A DNA stretch of 64,000 nucleotides from Haliea sp040221975 (GTDB lineage: Bacteria > Pseudomonadota > Gammaproteobacteria > Pseudomonadales > Halieaceae): assembly GCA_040221975.1 (NCBI GenBank), contig JAVJWR010000010.1, forward strand, positions 1-64,000, given 5' to 3'. The notes below the pieces were generated by a model that worked only from the letters and a program-made list of their open reading frames with translations, was not told the origin of the DNA and searched no databases. Below are positions 6,904-14,815 of this stretch, piece by piece. A program made the translations under genes and the position numbers. Each line of letters begins with the position of its first letter. Within the stretch, counting starts at the first letter, position 1.

Positions 6904-8010
6904 CTATGGGCGCAACAGGCGGATTCTCGCCCGCGGGAATTCAACCCGGGCCCTCGCTCCGGCCTGCAGGTTCAGTGCGGCAACGTCTGCGGGGGGCGCC
7001 TGCAGCTGCAGCGGCGTGTCCAGGCCCGGAATATTGGCCGTGATACGTACGCTGCCGCCCAGCGGCAACAGAGTGCGGATACAGACGCGCAGCGAATCGG
7101 TGTGCCCCGCAGGCGGCGCTGCCGAATCTGCGGTCAGGCGCGCGGCATCCGGGGGCAACATCCACAGCACCTCGGTTTGCGGATCCAGGTCAGGCGCCAA
7201 CGGCGCCGCCAACTCCACGCTGCCGACCCGGATCCAGCTGGTGGCGGTCGCTGCATCGTGGCGCAGCAGCGTGCCGGGCAAGAGATTGCGCGCGCCCAGC
7301 AAACGGGCCGCCTCCGCATTGACCGGTTCGGCCATGACGGCCTCCGGGCGCCCCGACTGCAGTGTGCGACCGCGTGCCAGCAGGGTCATGTGATCCGCGA
7401 GCAATAGCGCCTCATCGAGATCGTGGGTGACGAGAAGCACCGGGATTCCCAATTCCTGCTTCAGCTCCGCCAGCTCCAGGTGCAGTGTCTGTCGCGTCAC
7501 CTGGTCCACAGCCGAGAATGGCTCATCCAGCAGCAATATGGACGGCTCGCGGACCAGCGCCCGCGCCAGCGCCACACGCTGCTGCTCGCCCCCGGACAGT
7601 TCCGCCGGCCGCCGCTGCGCAAGCCCCGGCAGGTGGACCCGGTCCAGCCAGTGGCGGGCCCGGGTTTCCCGCTCCCGCACCGGCAGTGAGTGCAGCCCGG
7701 CCATGACGTTACCGAGGGCAGTCATGTGCGGGAACAGACCGTAGTGCTGGGGCACAAACCCGACCCGGCGCTGCTGCGGCGACAGGTGCAGACCACGGGC
7801 ACTGTCGAACCAGCAGGCCGATCCGCATTCTATGCGCCCCTGTGCGGGCCGACTCAAGCCCGCCACCAGTCGCAGCAGGGTAGACTTGCCGCTACCCGAA
7901 GGACCCACCAGCGCCAGCAACTCAGCGCCGCCGCAGTGGAGTTCCGCCCGCATGGGCAGCGGCTGCGCCAGGGTGACTGCCAGCCGGAAGTCAGATCCTG
8001 GGCAGGGCAT
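6904..8010 (-). CDS. modC: Molybdate ABC transporter ATP-binding protein
   Basis: The 368-aa ATPase has Walker A GPSGSGKST, signature LSGGEQQRVALARAL, Walker B ILLLDEPFSAVD and H-loop LLVTHD. A C-terminal extension of about 110 residues matches the TOBE/molybdate-binding region of ModC. It powers molybdate import through ModB. The ATG at 8010 is preceded by GGGAGG at good distance and overlaps the end of modB by 20 bp. The gene order modABC on the minus strand supports the call. Confidence 0.9.
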   Translation of the reverse strand: MPCPGSDFRLAVTLAQPLPMRAELHCGGAELLALVGPSGSGKSTLLRLVAGLSRPAQGRIECGSACWFDSARGLHLSPQQRRVGFVPQHYGLFPHMTALGNVMAGLHSLPVRERETRARHWLDRVHLPGLAQRRPAELSGGEQQRVALARALVREPSILLLDEPFSAVDQVTRQTLHLELAELKQELGIPVLLVTHDLDEALLLADHMTLLARGRTLQSGRPEAVMAEPVNAEAARLLGARNLLPGTLLRHDAATATSWIRVGSVELAAPLAPDLDPQTEVLWMLPPDAARLTADSAAPPAGHTDSLRVCIRTLLPLGGSVRITANIPGLDTPLQLQAPPADVAALNLQAGARARVEFPRARIRLLRP

Positions 8011-8686
8011 CCCGCCTCCCGATGCGGCGACCCCAGCCACCCGCCAGTGCCAGCACCAGCAGGGAGAACACCAGCAGCAGCAGCGACATTTGCCCGGCGG
8101 CGGCGTAGTCAAACGCCTGTACCCGGTCATAGATGGCGATGGCAATGGTCTGGGTCTCCCCGGGGATGCTGCCACCCACCATCAGCACCACGCCAAACTC
8201 ACCGAGCGTATGGGCGAACGTGAGCACAAAGGCAGTGACCACCCCCGGCCAGGCCAGCGGCAGCTCCACCGTCAACAGGGTGCGCCAGAAACCCATGCCA
8301 CAGCAGGCAGCGGCATCCCGCACTTCACCCGGAATGGCCTCGAAGGCGCGCTGCATCGGCTGCACCGCAAAGGGAATGTTGACGATGACCGAGGCCACCA
8401 CCAGACCCGAGAAACTGAACACCAGTGACTGTCCGGTCATGCGCTCCACCCACTCTCCGAGCCAGGAGCCACTGCCCATGCCCACCAGCAGGTAATAGCC
8501 CACCACCGTCGGTGGCAGCACCAGCGGCACCGCCAGAGCCGCTTCCAGCAGGGACTTGCCGGGGAAACGCCGCCAGGCGAGGAAGCGCGCCGTCATCAAT
8601 GCCAGCGGCAGCAGCAGCAGCACCGTGACGACACCCAGCTCCAGGGACAGCCGCAGGGCAGTGAAATCCATGCCGGGGCTGCTCAC
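7991..8686 (-). CDS. modB: Molybdate ABC transporter permease
   Basis: This 231-aa inner-membrane permease has five to six hydrophobic segments. The cytoplasmic EAA loop is near GEVRDAAACCGMGFWRTLL, where the ATPase docks, and TLGEFGVVLMVGG is typical of ModB. The GTG at 8686 overlaps the modA stop (GTGA); an in-frame ATG at 8671 is an alternative. Confidence 0.92.
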   Translation of the reverse strand: MSSPGMDFTALRLSLELGVVTVLLLLPLALMTARFLAWRRFPGKSLLEAALAVPLVLPPTVVGYYLLVGMGSGSWLGEWVERMTGQSLVFSFSGLVVASVIVNIPFAVQPMQRAFEAIPGEVRDAAACCGMGFWRTLLTVELPLAWPGVVTAFVLTFAHTLGEFGVVLMVGGSIPGETQTIAIAIYDRVQAFDYAAAGQMSLLLLVFSLLVLALAGGWGRRIGRRDALPRI

Positions 8687-9456
8687 AGAGGCTCCGCCGC
8701 CGGCAGGGTGAAACCGTAGCGCTGCATCACCGCCCGCGCCGCAGGCTGCTGCAGATAGGTATAGAACGCCTCCGCCGTGGCGCCCGCGTTGTTCAGCAAC
8801 ACCATGCGCTGCAGCAGTGGCGCGTGATAGCTGGCGGGAATGAGCGCATGGTCCGCAATGCTCGAAAGCCCCGGCGACAGGGCAAGAGAAAAGGAAACGA
8901 TACCGCCCTCGGCGGACCCACCAGTGGCGAACTGTGCCGCCTGGGAGACGTTCTCGCCGTATACCAGCCGCGGCAGCGCCAGTTCCCAGAGCCCGGCGTG
9001 CACAAGCGCTTCACGGGCCCGCGCCCCATAGGGTGCATGTTCCGGGTTTGCAATCGCGAAACGCCTGACCTGCCCCGCACGCAGTGCTCCCCCCAGCCCA
9101 CCCAGGTCACCCGCCACCGGCACCGGCGAATTGCGCGGCACCACCAGGGCAAGCCGTCCGGCGGCGTACAGCGTCCCCTCGTCGCGGGTAAAGCCGTCGG
9201 CATGCAGCTGCAGCACATAGCCTTCATCCGCAGACAGGAAGAGCTGAAACGGCGCGCCATTGCGGACCTGGGTTGCCATCAGTCCGGAGGAACCGTAGGT
9301 CAGGCGCACCCGGTGGCCGGTGTCGGCAGTGAAGGCGCTGGCGATCTCGTCCAGGGCAAATTTGAGAGTGGAGGCAGCGGCGATAACCGGCTCTGCTGCC
9401 CGCAACGAAAGCGGCAGCAGCAGGGCCAGCACAGCAATTAACCGGATCAGCAGCAA
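8683..9456 (-). CDS. modA: Molybdate ABC transporter periplasmic binding protein
   Basis: The 257-aa protein starts with a signal peptide (MLLIRLIAVLALLLPLSLRA) followed by the ModA-type ligand-binding start AASTLKFALDEI and TYGSSGLMATQV. It should capture molybdate or tungstate in the periplasm and deliver it to ModB. No ModE regulator is adjacent. The 193 bp upstream to the divergent gene at 9650 holds the promoter, but no clear ModE-type operator was recognised. Confidence 0.9.
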   Translation of the reverse strand: MLLIRLIAVLALLLPLSLRAAEPVIAAASTLKFALDEIASAFTADTGHRVRLTYGSSGLMATQVRNGAPFQLFLSADEGYVLQLHADGFTRDEGTLYAAGRLALVVPRNSPVPVAGDLGGLGGALRAGQVRRFAIANPEHAPYGARAREALVHAGLWELALPRLVYGENVSQAAQFATGGSAEGGIVSFSLALSPGLSSIADHALIPASYHAPLLQRMVLLNNAGATAEAFYTYLQQPAARAVMQRYGFTLPAAEPL

Positions 9457-9649
9457 ATCGGTTCCTCAACTCTTGAATCACGAAAACCCAGCTTCTTCCC
9501 GGCCATGCGCAAGCAGGGCCGACGCTGCCTACTCTACCCGAAACACGGATAAAAACACCTGACCCGGGGTCTACTGGAGCTGACACAGCTATACTTGCCA
9601 TACGCCGGCAGCCCCGGTCGGCGCCTGCAACCGATTCTCAGGAGACCCA

Positions 9650-10207
9650 ATGCTACAGTTTTACCTTTCGCTGTCACGATTTCCCCTGTGCCTGCTGTGC
9701 CTGCTGGCCTCCCCCCTGAGCGCCGTTGCCGCCGCCAGCAGTGACGGACCACAGGTGCTGGGCTGGGTGGAAAAAGCCATCGTCATGCCGGCCGGGGCCA
9801 CGGTGAAGGCCAAGCTCGATTCGGGCGCCCTGACCTCCTCGATCCACGCCACCGCCATCGAGTTGCGTCAGCGCGACGGCGAACACTGGGTGGAGTTCGA
9901 GCTGGAACTGGAAGACAGCGCCAGCGGCGAGCAACTGCTGACGCCAATGGCGCTGCCGGTTGAGCGATTCATCCTGGTACGCGGCGCCGGCGGCGAAGAC
10001 CGCCGACCCGTGGTGAGGCTGGAGCTTTGTATTGGCGACCAGGTCTACGCCGAGCAATTTTCCCTGCGCGATCGCGGCGACATGATCTACCCGGTCCTGA
10101 TCGGTCGCCGCACCCTGCGGGACCTGGGCCTGGTGGACGTGAATTCCACCTATCTGACCCGGCCGTCCTGCGAGCCCGTCGACGACGCCGAGGCCGCGGC
10201 CGCATGA
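9650..10207 (+). CDS. Exported retropepsin-like protein (PF05618, 'putative ATP-dependent zinc protease' family)
   Basis: This 185-aa protein has a signal peptide (to about AVAAAS) and the family motif GWVEKAIVMPAGATVKAKLDSG, with LDSGALTSSIHA as the aspartyl-protease-like D-S/T-G, then YPVLIGRRTLRDLGLVDVN. Members have a retropepsin-like fold despite their 'zinc protease' label. Cytoplasmic relatives occur near rimK; this one is probably periplasmic. It overlaps the next gene by 4 bp (ATGA), so the two may act together. Confidence 0.82.
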   Translation: MLQFYLSLSRFPLCLLCLLASPLSAVAAASSDGPQVLGWVEKAIVMPAGATVKAKLDSGALTSSIHATAIELRQRDGEHWVEFELELEDSASGEQLLTPMALPVERFILVRGAGGEDRRPVVRLELCIGDQVYAEQFSLRDRGDMIYPVLIGRRTLRDLGLVDVNSTYLTRPSCEPVDDAEAAAA

Positions 10208-10917
10208 GCGGCAAACCGGGTTACTGGCTGGCGGCCCTGCTGCTGGCCCTGGGCGTTGCCGCCGCCGGCTGGACAGTCGGCGACGGCCTCCAGCGCTTCA
10301 AGCTGGAAGACCGTTCGGTCACCATCAAAGGCCTGGCCGAGGCGGATGTCGAAAGCGATTTCGCGGCCTGGAACCTGACCTTCCGCCGCGCCGGCAGCGC
10401 CTTTGCCGATGTTCAGCAGGCGCTTTCCGAGGACCGGGCGCGGGTGACCCGCTTCCTCACCGACGCCGGCTTCACCGCGGATGAGGTGGAAATCAGGCCC
10501 CTGCAGGTACAGGACGCCTATTCACGCGAGTACGGGGCAGGTAACCAACCCCTGCGCTACACCGGCAGCGGCATGGTCATCGTCCAGTCGGCGCGGGTAG
10601 AACTGGTGGAAGCCACCGCGCTGGGCATTGACCCGCTGATCGAGGCCGGGGTGGAAATCGAGGGCGGCAGCGGACCCCGCTACCAGCTGCGCGGGTTCAA
10701 CGAGGTCAAGCCGGCACTGCTGGCGGAGGCCACGCGCAACGCCCGCGAGCAGGCGGAGAAGTTTGCCGCCGAGGCGGGAGCCAGGATTGGTGCCCTGCGC
10801 TCCGCCAACCAGGGCGTCATCCGCATTACCGGCAGCGACGGCAGTGACTGGGATGACGGCAGCTCGCGGGTGAAGCGCCTGCGGGTAGTCAGCACCTTCC
10901 AGTACGCGCTGGAGTGA
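10204..10917 (+). CDS. SIMPL-domain (DUF541) periplasmic protein
   Basis: The 237-aa product has an N-terminal hydrophobic anchor (WLAALLLALGVAAAGW) and a SIMPL/DUF541 domain: RSVTIKGLAEADVESDFAAW, DVQQALSEDRARVTRFL, FNEVKPALLAEATRNAREQAEKFA. Homologues such as BP26 and YggE are periplasmic or surface proteins of poorly known role. The ATG at 10204 lies inside the 3' end of the retropepsin-like gene. Confidence 0.85.
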   Translation: MSGKPGYWLAALLLALGVAAAGWTVGDGLQRFKLEDRSVTIKGLAEADVESDFAAWNLTFRRAGSAFADVQQALSEDRARVTRFLTDAGFTADEVEIRPLQVQDAYSREYGAGNQPLRYTGSGMVIVQSARVELVEATALGIDPLIEAGVEIEGGSGPRYQLRGFNEVKPALLAEATRNAREQAEKFAAEAGARIGALRSANQGVIRITGSDGSDWDDGSSRVKRLRVVSTFQYALE

Positions 10918-10927
10918 TACCGGAGGC

Positions 10928-11827
10928 TCAGCCCAGCCGCGCCAGTATGCGGTCCTGGTAGTCCCCGATGAACCGGCGAATATCCGCGATCTCCGAGCCC
11001 CCGGCCTCGAAGCTGGCGACGATGACCCGACTGACACCGAGGTCCCGATAGGCTTGCACCAGTTCCAGATCGAAGGTGCCGTTGTTGTCGTAGCTCCAGG
11101 GCCAGATCGTGATCGGGAAGTCCTCCGGCAGGATTCGCCCAGCCTCCCTGGCGGCGCAGCGCAGCGTGTCCAGGCGCGCGGCCAGGTCATCCGGTGAAAT
11201 CACATAGGGGAAGAAACCATCGCCGCGCAATCCGGCACGGCGGGCGGCCGCGGCCGAGCTGCCGCCGATCAGCAGTGGCACCCCTCCGGCGCGGGCCGGC
11301 TTGGTATCGCAGAAAACCCGCTCGAACTGGATAAATTCGCCCTGGTAGGTGGCGGGATCATCGCGCCACAGCGTGCGCATGGCGTCCAGCAGCTCGTCCA
11401 GCCGCTTGCCCCGGTGCTGGTAGGGCACCCCTACCGCTGCGTATTCCTCCTTCTGCCAGCCGATGCCGATGCCCGCTTCCAGGCGGCCCCCGGACAGGGC
11501 ATCCAGGGTGGCCAGCCGCTTGGCCAGGACTGCCGCGCTGTGCTGCGGCCCGATCAACACCCCGGTACCCAGGCGCAGGGTGTCGGTCCAGGCTGCGGCG
11601 AAGCTCAGCCAGTGCAGCGGGTCGGGCATCTGCGTCGTCGGCAGCACCGGGGCGCGACCATTGTCCGAATAGTCATACAGCGGCTCGTAGTCCTCGGCCA
11701 TGACCACGTGCTCGGGCATCCACACGGACTCCACCCCCTGCTGTTCGAGCATCTGCACAAACCTGCGCACCCAGGCGGGATCGGTGGTCACGGACTTGTC
11801 GCAGAGCGGGATGACGCCCAGTTTCAT
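10928..11827 (-). CDS. LLM-class (luciferase-like) F420/FMN-dependent oxidoreductase
   Basis: This 299-aa TIM-barrel protein matches LLM-class oxidoreductases: MKLGVIPLCDKS, VESVWMPEHVV, LRLGTGVLIGPQHSAAVLAK, TLDALSGGRLEAGIGIGW and GVPLLIGGSSAAAARRAG. Actinobacterial members use F420; proteobacterial ones may use FMN or acquired F420. It follows the P450 gene with a 13-bp gap on the same strand, so it may act on the same, unknown, substrate. The ATG at 11827 has a GGAG upstream. Confidence 0.85.
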   Translation of the reverse strand: MKLGVIPLCDKSVTTDPAWVRRFVQMLEQQGVESVWMPEHVVMAEDYEPLYDYSDNGRAPVLPTTQMPDPLHWLSFAAAWTDTLRLGTGVLIGPQHSAAVLAKRLATLDALSGGRLEAGIGIGWQKEEYAAVGVPYQHRGKRLDELLDAMRTLWRDDPATYQGEFIQFERVFCDTKPARAGGVPLLIGGSSAAAARRAGLRGDGFFPYVISPDDLAARLDTLRCAAREAGRILPEDFPITIWPWSYDNNGTFDLELVQAYRDLGVSRVIVASFEAGGSEIADIRRFIGDYQDRILARLG

Positions 11828-11840
11828 GGCAGGAGCTCCG

Positions 11841-13016
11841 TCAGCCATAGGGGCGCACCCACAGCTCGGGCGTGCCCCTCAGGACGGCTCCGCTGAAGCG
11901 CACCCGCCGCTCCGGGCACAGGCGCATAGCCGGGAAACGGCTGAACACCCGCTCGATAGCGGTCTCCAGCTCCCGGCGCGCCAGGTGCGAACCCAGGCAG
12001 AAATGCTCGCCATGGCCAAAGGCCAGGTTCTTTTCCGGGCGCGCCGGGTCGAAGCGGTCGGGATCGCTGAAGACCGCCGGGTCCCGGTGCGCCGCGGTAA
12101 TCCCGAACAGGATCCAGTCGTCCTTGCTGATCGCAACGCCCCCCAGCTCCGTGTCCTTGCTGCAACGTCGCGGCAGCAGCGCAGTGGGTGGCTGCCAGCG
12201 CAGCGCTTCCTGCACGATCGCTTCCCGCGCCGCGTCGCTCACCATGGCCTGTTCGCGCACCGCGGGATCGGACAGAATCGCGTAGAACAGGCTGCCGGCC
12301 ACCTTGTAGGTGGTGTCGGAGCCGGCGGGAAACAGCAGGCGCAGAAAGGAATAGATCTCCTCGTCACTCAGGCGCTGGCCCTCGAATTCGGCGGTTGCCA
12401 GCATCGATATCACATCGTCGCCGGGTCGCTCCCGGCGTTCATCCAGAAAGGGCTGCATGTATTCGGCGAATTCACTGCGGGCCCCAAGCGCGCCTTCCGG
12501 GTCCCAGGGATAGTCGATCAGCTTCAGCGCCCACTCCAGCAGCTTGCCCTCGTCATTCACCGGAATACCCAGCATGCGGGCAATGACGGTGAAGGGATAG
12601 GGGCGGGTGAAAGCCTGTACCAGATCGACTTCTTCCCGGTCGTTCAGACGATCGAGCAATTCATCGGCGATCGGGGCGATCAGCGCCTCCACCGCATCTC
12701 GGATCTGCCTGGGGAAGAAAGGTTTGGAGACCAGTGTACGATTGACCCGGTGCTGCTGCCCCGACATGGTCTGCAGGGTCTTGCCCATCGACGGCTCCGA
12801 ATGCACGGTGTAGGCTGCCTTCGAAGCGAAATGCTCCTCGTCCGCGAAAGCCTGCTTCAATTCCTGATAGCGCGTGATCAGCCACACGGTCTGGCCGTGA
12901 TAGGTGACGGGCACCACGGGGCCTAGGGCACGCAGCTCATCGAGCCGCTGGTGCAGGTCGGGCAACTCGTCGTAGGCAAAATCAGTACCCGGCATCAGGG
13001 ATGGGGCGGCGATCAT
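11841..13016 (-). CDS. Cytochrome P450
   Basis: The 391-aa soluble bacterial P450 shows the I-helix oxygen-activating motif AGSDTT, the ExxR core (EALR), and the heme-binding loop FGHGEHFCLG with the Cys ligand. It would hydroxylate an organic substrate using separate ferredoxin partners, none of which is encoded nearby. GAGG precedes the ATG at 13016. It is divergent from the SDR gene across 105 bp and likely cotranscribed with the LLM oxidoreductase. The substrate family is not recognisable by eye. Confidence 0.93.
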   Translation of the reverse strand: MIAAPSLMPGTDFAYDELPDLHQRLDELRALGPVVPVTYHGQTVWLITRYQELKQAFADEEHFASKAAYTVHSEPSMGKTLQTMSGQQHRVNRTLVSKPFFPRQIRDAVEALIAPIADELLDRLNDREEVDLVQAFTRPYPFTVIARMLGIPVNDEGKLLEWALKLIDYPWDPEGALGARSEFAEYMQPFLDERRERPGDDVISMLATAEFEGQRLSDEEIYSFLRLLFPAGSDTTYKVAGSLFYAILSDPAVREQAMVSDAAREAIVQEALRWQPPTALLPRRCSKDTELGGVAISKDDWILFGITAAHRDPAVFSDPDRFDPARPEKNLAFGHGEHFCLGSHLARRELETAIERVFSRFPAMRLCPERRVRFSGAVLRGTPELWVRPYG

Positions 13017-13121
13017 GGCGCTTACCTCGGAGCATTATCGTTATCTTCTCATTTGTGCAAGTATGGACCAGACTGGCGGGCAATTGCAGCCTCCAACGGA
13101 ACGATCAATGAAGAGATCAAT

Positions 13122-14042
13122 ATGCTCAAGAACCAGAAAATCCTCCTGACCGGAGCCGCCGGCCAGATCGCCCTGCCGCTGGGGCAGTTTCTCGCGGCCG
13201 ACAACGAGGTCTGGGCGGTCGCCCGCTTCAGTGCGCCCGGTTCCCGCGAATGCTGCGAGCAGGCGGGTATGGTGACGCGCAGCATCGATCTCGCCAGCGG
13301 CGATTTCGGCGACCTGCCGCGGGACTTCGACTACGTGCTGCATCTCGCGGTATTCCAACTGGCCGGGCAGGATTACGACTACGCCCTGCAGGTCAACGCC
13401 GAGGGTACCGCACTGCTGATGGCGCACTGCCGTAGCGCGAAAGCCTGCCTGGTCATGTCCACCTGTGCGGTCTATGCGCTGCACCCCGATCCGCAGCACC
13501 CGTTTCGGGAGGACGATCCCCTGGGGGACTCCCGCCAGCCGTTCTCACCCACCTACGCCATATCCAAGATCGCCCAGGAAGCCGTGGCTCGCAGCGGCGC
13601 GCGCCTGTACGGCCTGCCCACCACCATTGCCCGCATGAACGTATCCTATTCCAGCAATGGCGGGCTGCCGGCCTATCATCTGGACGCCATCATGCAAGGC
13701 GAGGAGATCGTGCTACCGCCCGGCGGCGAGGCCTGGTACACCTGCATTCACCAGGATGACATCAATGGCCAGGTAGAGGGCCTGCTCGCCGCCGCCTCGG
13801 TGCCGGCGACCATCGTCAACTGGAGTGGCGACGAGCCGGTGGATGTGCGCAGCTGGTGCCATTACCTGGGGCAACTGGCCGGGCGTGAACCGCGCTTTCG
13901 CGAGGATGACAGCCAGTCGATACCCTCACGGGTGACCGACAACCGGCACCGTATCGAGCTGGTGGGCAACTGCCGAATCGGCTGGCGGGAAGGCTTTGCG
14001 GCCATGGCCCGGCAGCGCTATCCAGAGTTGATGAGGCCATAG
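13122..14042 (+). CDS. NAD-dependent epimerase/dehydratase (extended SDR)
   Basis: The 306-aa protein starts with a Rossmann motif KILLTGAAGQIALPLG. It has HLAVFQL, the catalytic-region STCAVYAL and the YxxxK pair in TYAISKIAQE. It may act on a sugar nucleotide or on a steroid/terpenoid. Its position divergent from a P450 and LLM oxidoreductase hints at small-molecule metabolism. The ATG at 13122 has a GAAGAGA ribosome binding site. Confidence 0.8.
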   Translation: MLKNQKILLTGAAGQIALPLGQFLAADNEVWAVARFSAPGSRECCEQAGMVTRSIDLASGDFGDLPRDFDYVLHLAVFQLAGQDYDYALQVNAEGTALLMAHCRSAKACLVMSTCAVYALHPDPQHPFREDDPLGDSRQPFSPTYAISKIAQEAVARSGARLYGLPTTIARMNVSYSSNGGLPAYHLDAIMQGEEIVLPPGGEAWYTCIHQDDINGQVEGLLAAASVPATIVNWSGDEPVDVRSWCHYLGQLAGREPRFREDDSQSIPSRVTDNRHRIELVGNCRIGWREGFAAMARQRYPELMRP

Positions 14043-14117
14043 CAGGCTGTTGCAAGACTCGGCGCTACAGACTCGGAAGACACCCGGCAAAATCCAACTG
14101 GGGCGACCCTCCACGCT

Positions 14118-14744
14118 TCAGTGTGCAGGGTGAATCACGAACTGAATTCTGGCGCGGAATCGGCCCAGCCGGGCGAAGTCGGCGGGGTTTAGCATATTGT
14201 ATTCCTCGAATTTCCCGTCCGCGTAATCGGACAGGTCATCGGTCGCCATTTCAAGCCTGGCCTCGCCATGAGTTGAAAGAAAACTCTTGAAGCTATCCTC
14301 CCACTGCGCGTTGGGCTCTTGCATCACTTTCTGCGCAAGATTGAATACCTTACTGGCATCCTCCACCTGCTCCACTGCGAGAAACCCTCTCAGGCCCTCT
14401 CGGGTGAGCGTGATGAGCCATGCCGAACGTGCTCTCGGCGCTCCACTGTCAGGATCACGATAGACATACTCCTGCTCTGTGGCGACGCCGGCAACCTCTC
14501 CATCAATTCTCACCAGTGCACTGGCAACCAGATACCCATTGAACTCCTGGCGCTTGAAGCTTTCGTGCAGGTCACCGGGTACGTTAGGGGAAAAACTGAA
14601 CGTTCTCTGGAACAGGAAATCCTCGATGTTATGCGCCATGGACAACGTGTCCGCGTCCATGTCCAGATCCAGAACCAGCGGCTCCCGGGCTGTTGTAGAG
14701 AATGGCAGCATCATCGCCAACAGAAGTAACAGGGTATTTCTCAT
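14118..14744 (-). CDS. Secreted protein of unknown function next to a TonB receptor
   Basis: The 208-aa product has a signal peptide (MRNTLLLLLAMMLPFSTTA) and no family I recognise. The mature part is acidic in its first third (LDLDMDADTLSMAHNIEDF), then has a beta-rich stretch and ends in FRARIQFVIHPAH. No cysteines are evident. AAGGA lies 9 nt before the ATG at 14744. It is 71 bp downstream of the TonB receptor gene and probably in its operon, so a periplasmic role with that receptor's substrate is plausible. Confidence 0.65.
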   Translation of the reverse strand: MRNTLLLLLAMMLPFSTTAREPLVLDLDMDADTLSMAHNIEDFLFQRTFSFSPNVPGDLHESFKRQEFNGYLVASALVRIDGEVAGVATEQEYVYRDPDSGAPRARSAWLITLTREGLRGFLAVEQVEDASKVFNLAQKVMQEPNAQWEDSFKSFLSTHGEARLEMATDDLSDYADGKFEEYNMLNPADFARLGRFRARIQFVIHPAH

Positions 14745-14815
14745 TTCACTCATCCTTTGGGTCGATGGCTGTAGCGCCAGAACGGGGGCAACCAGGTCAT
14801 ACGCTTGAACCGACA

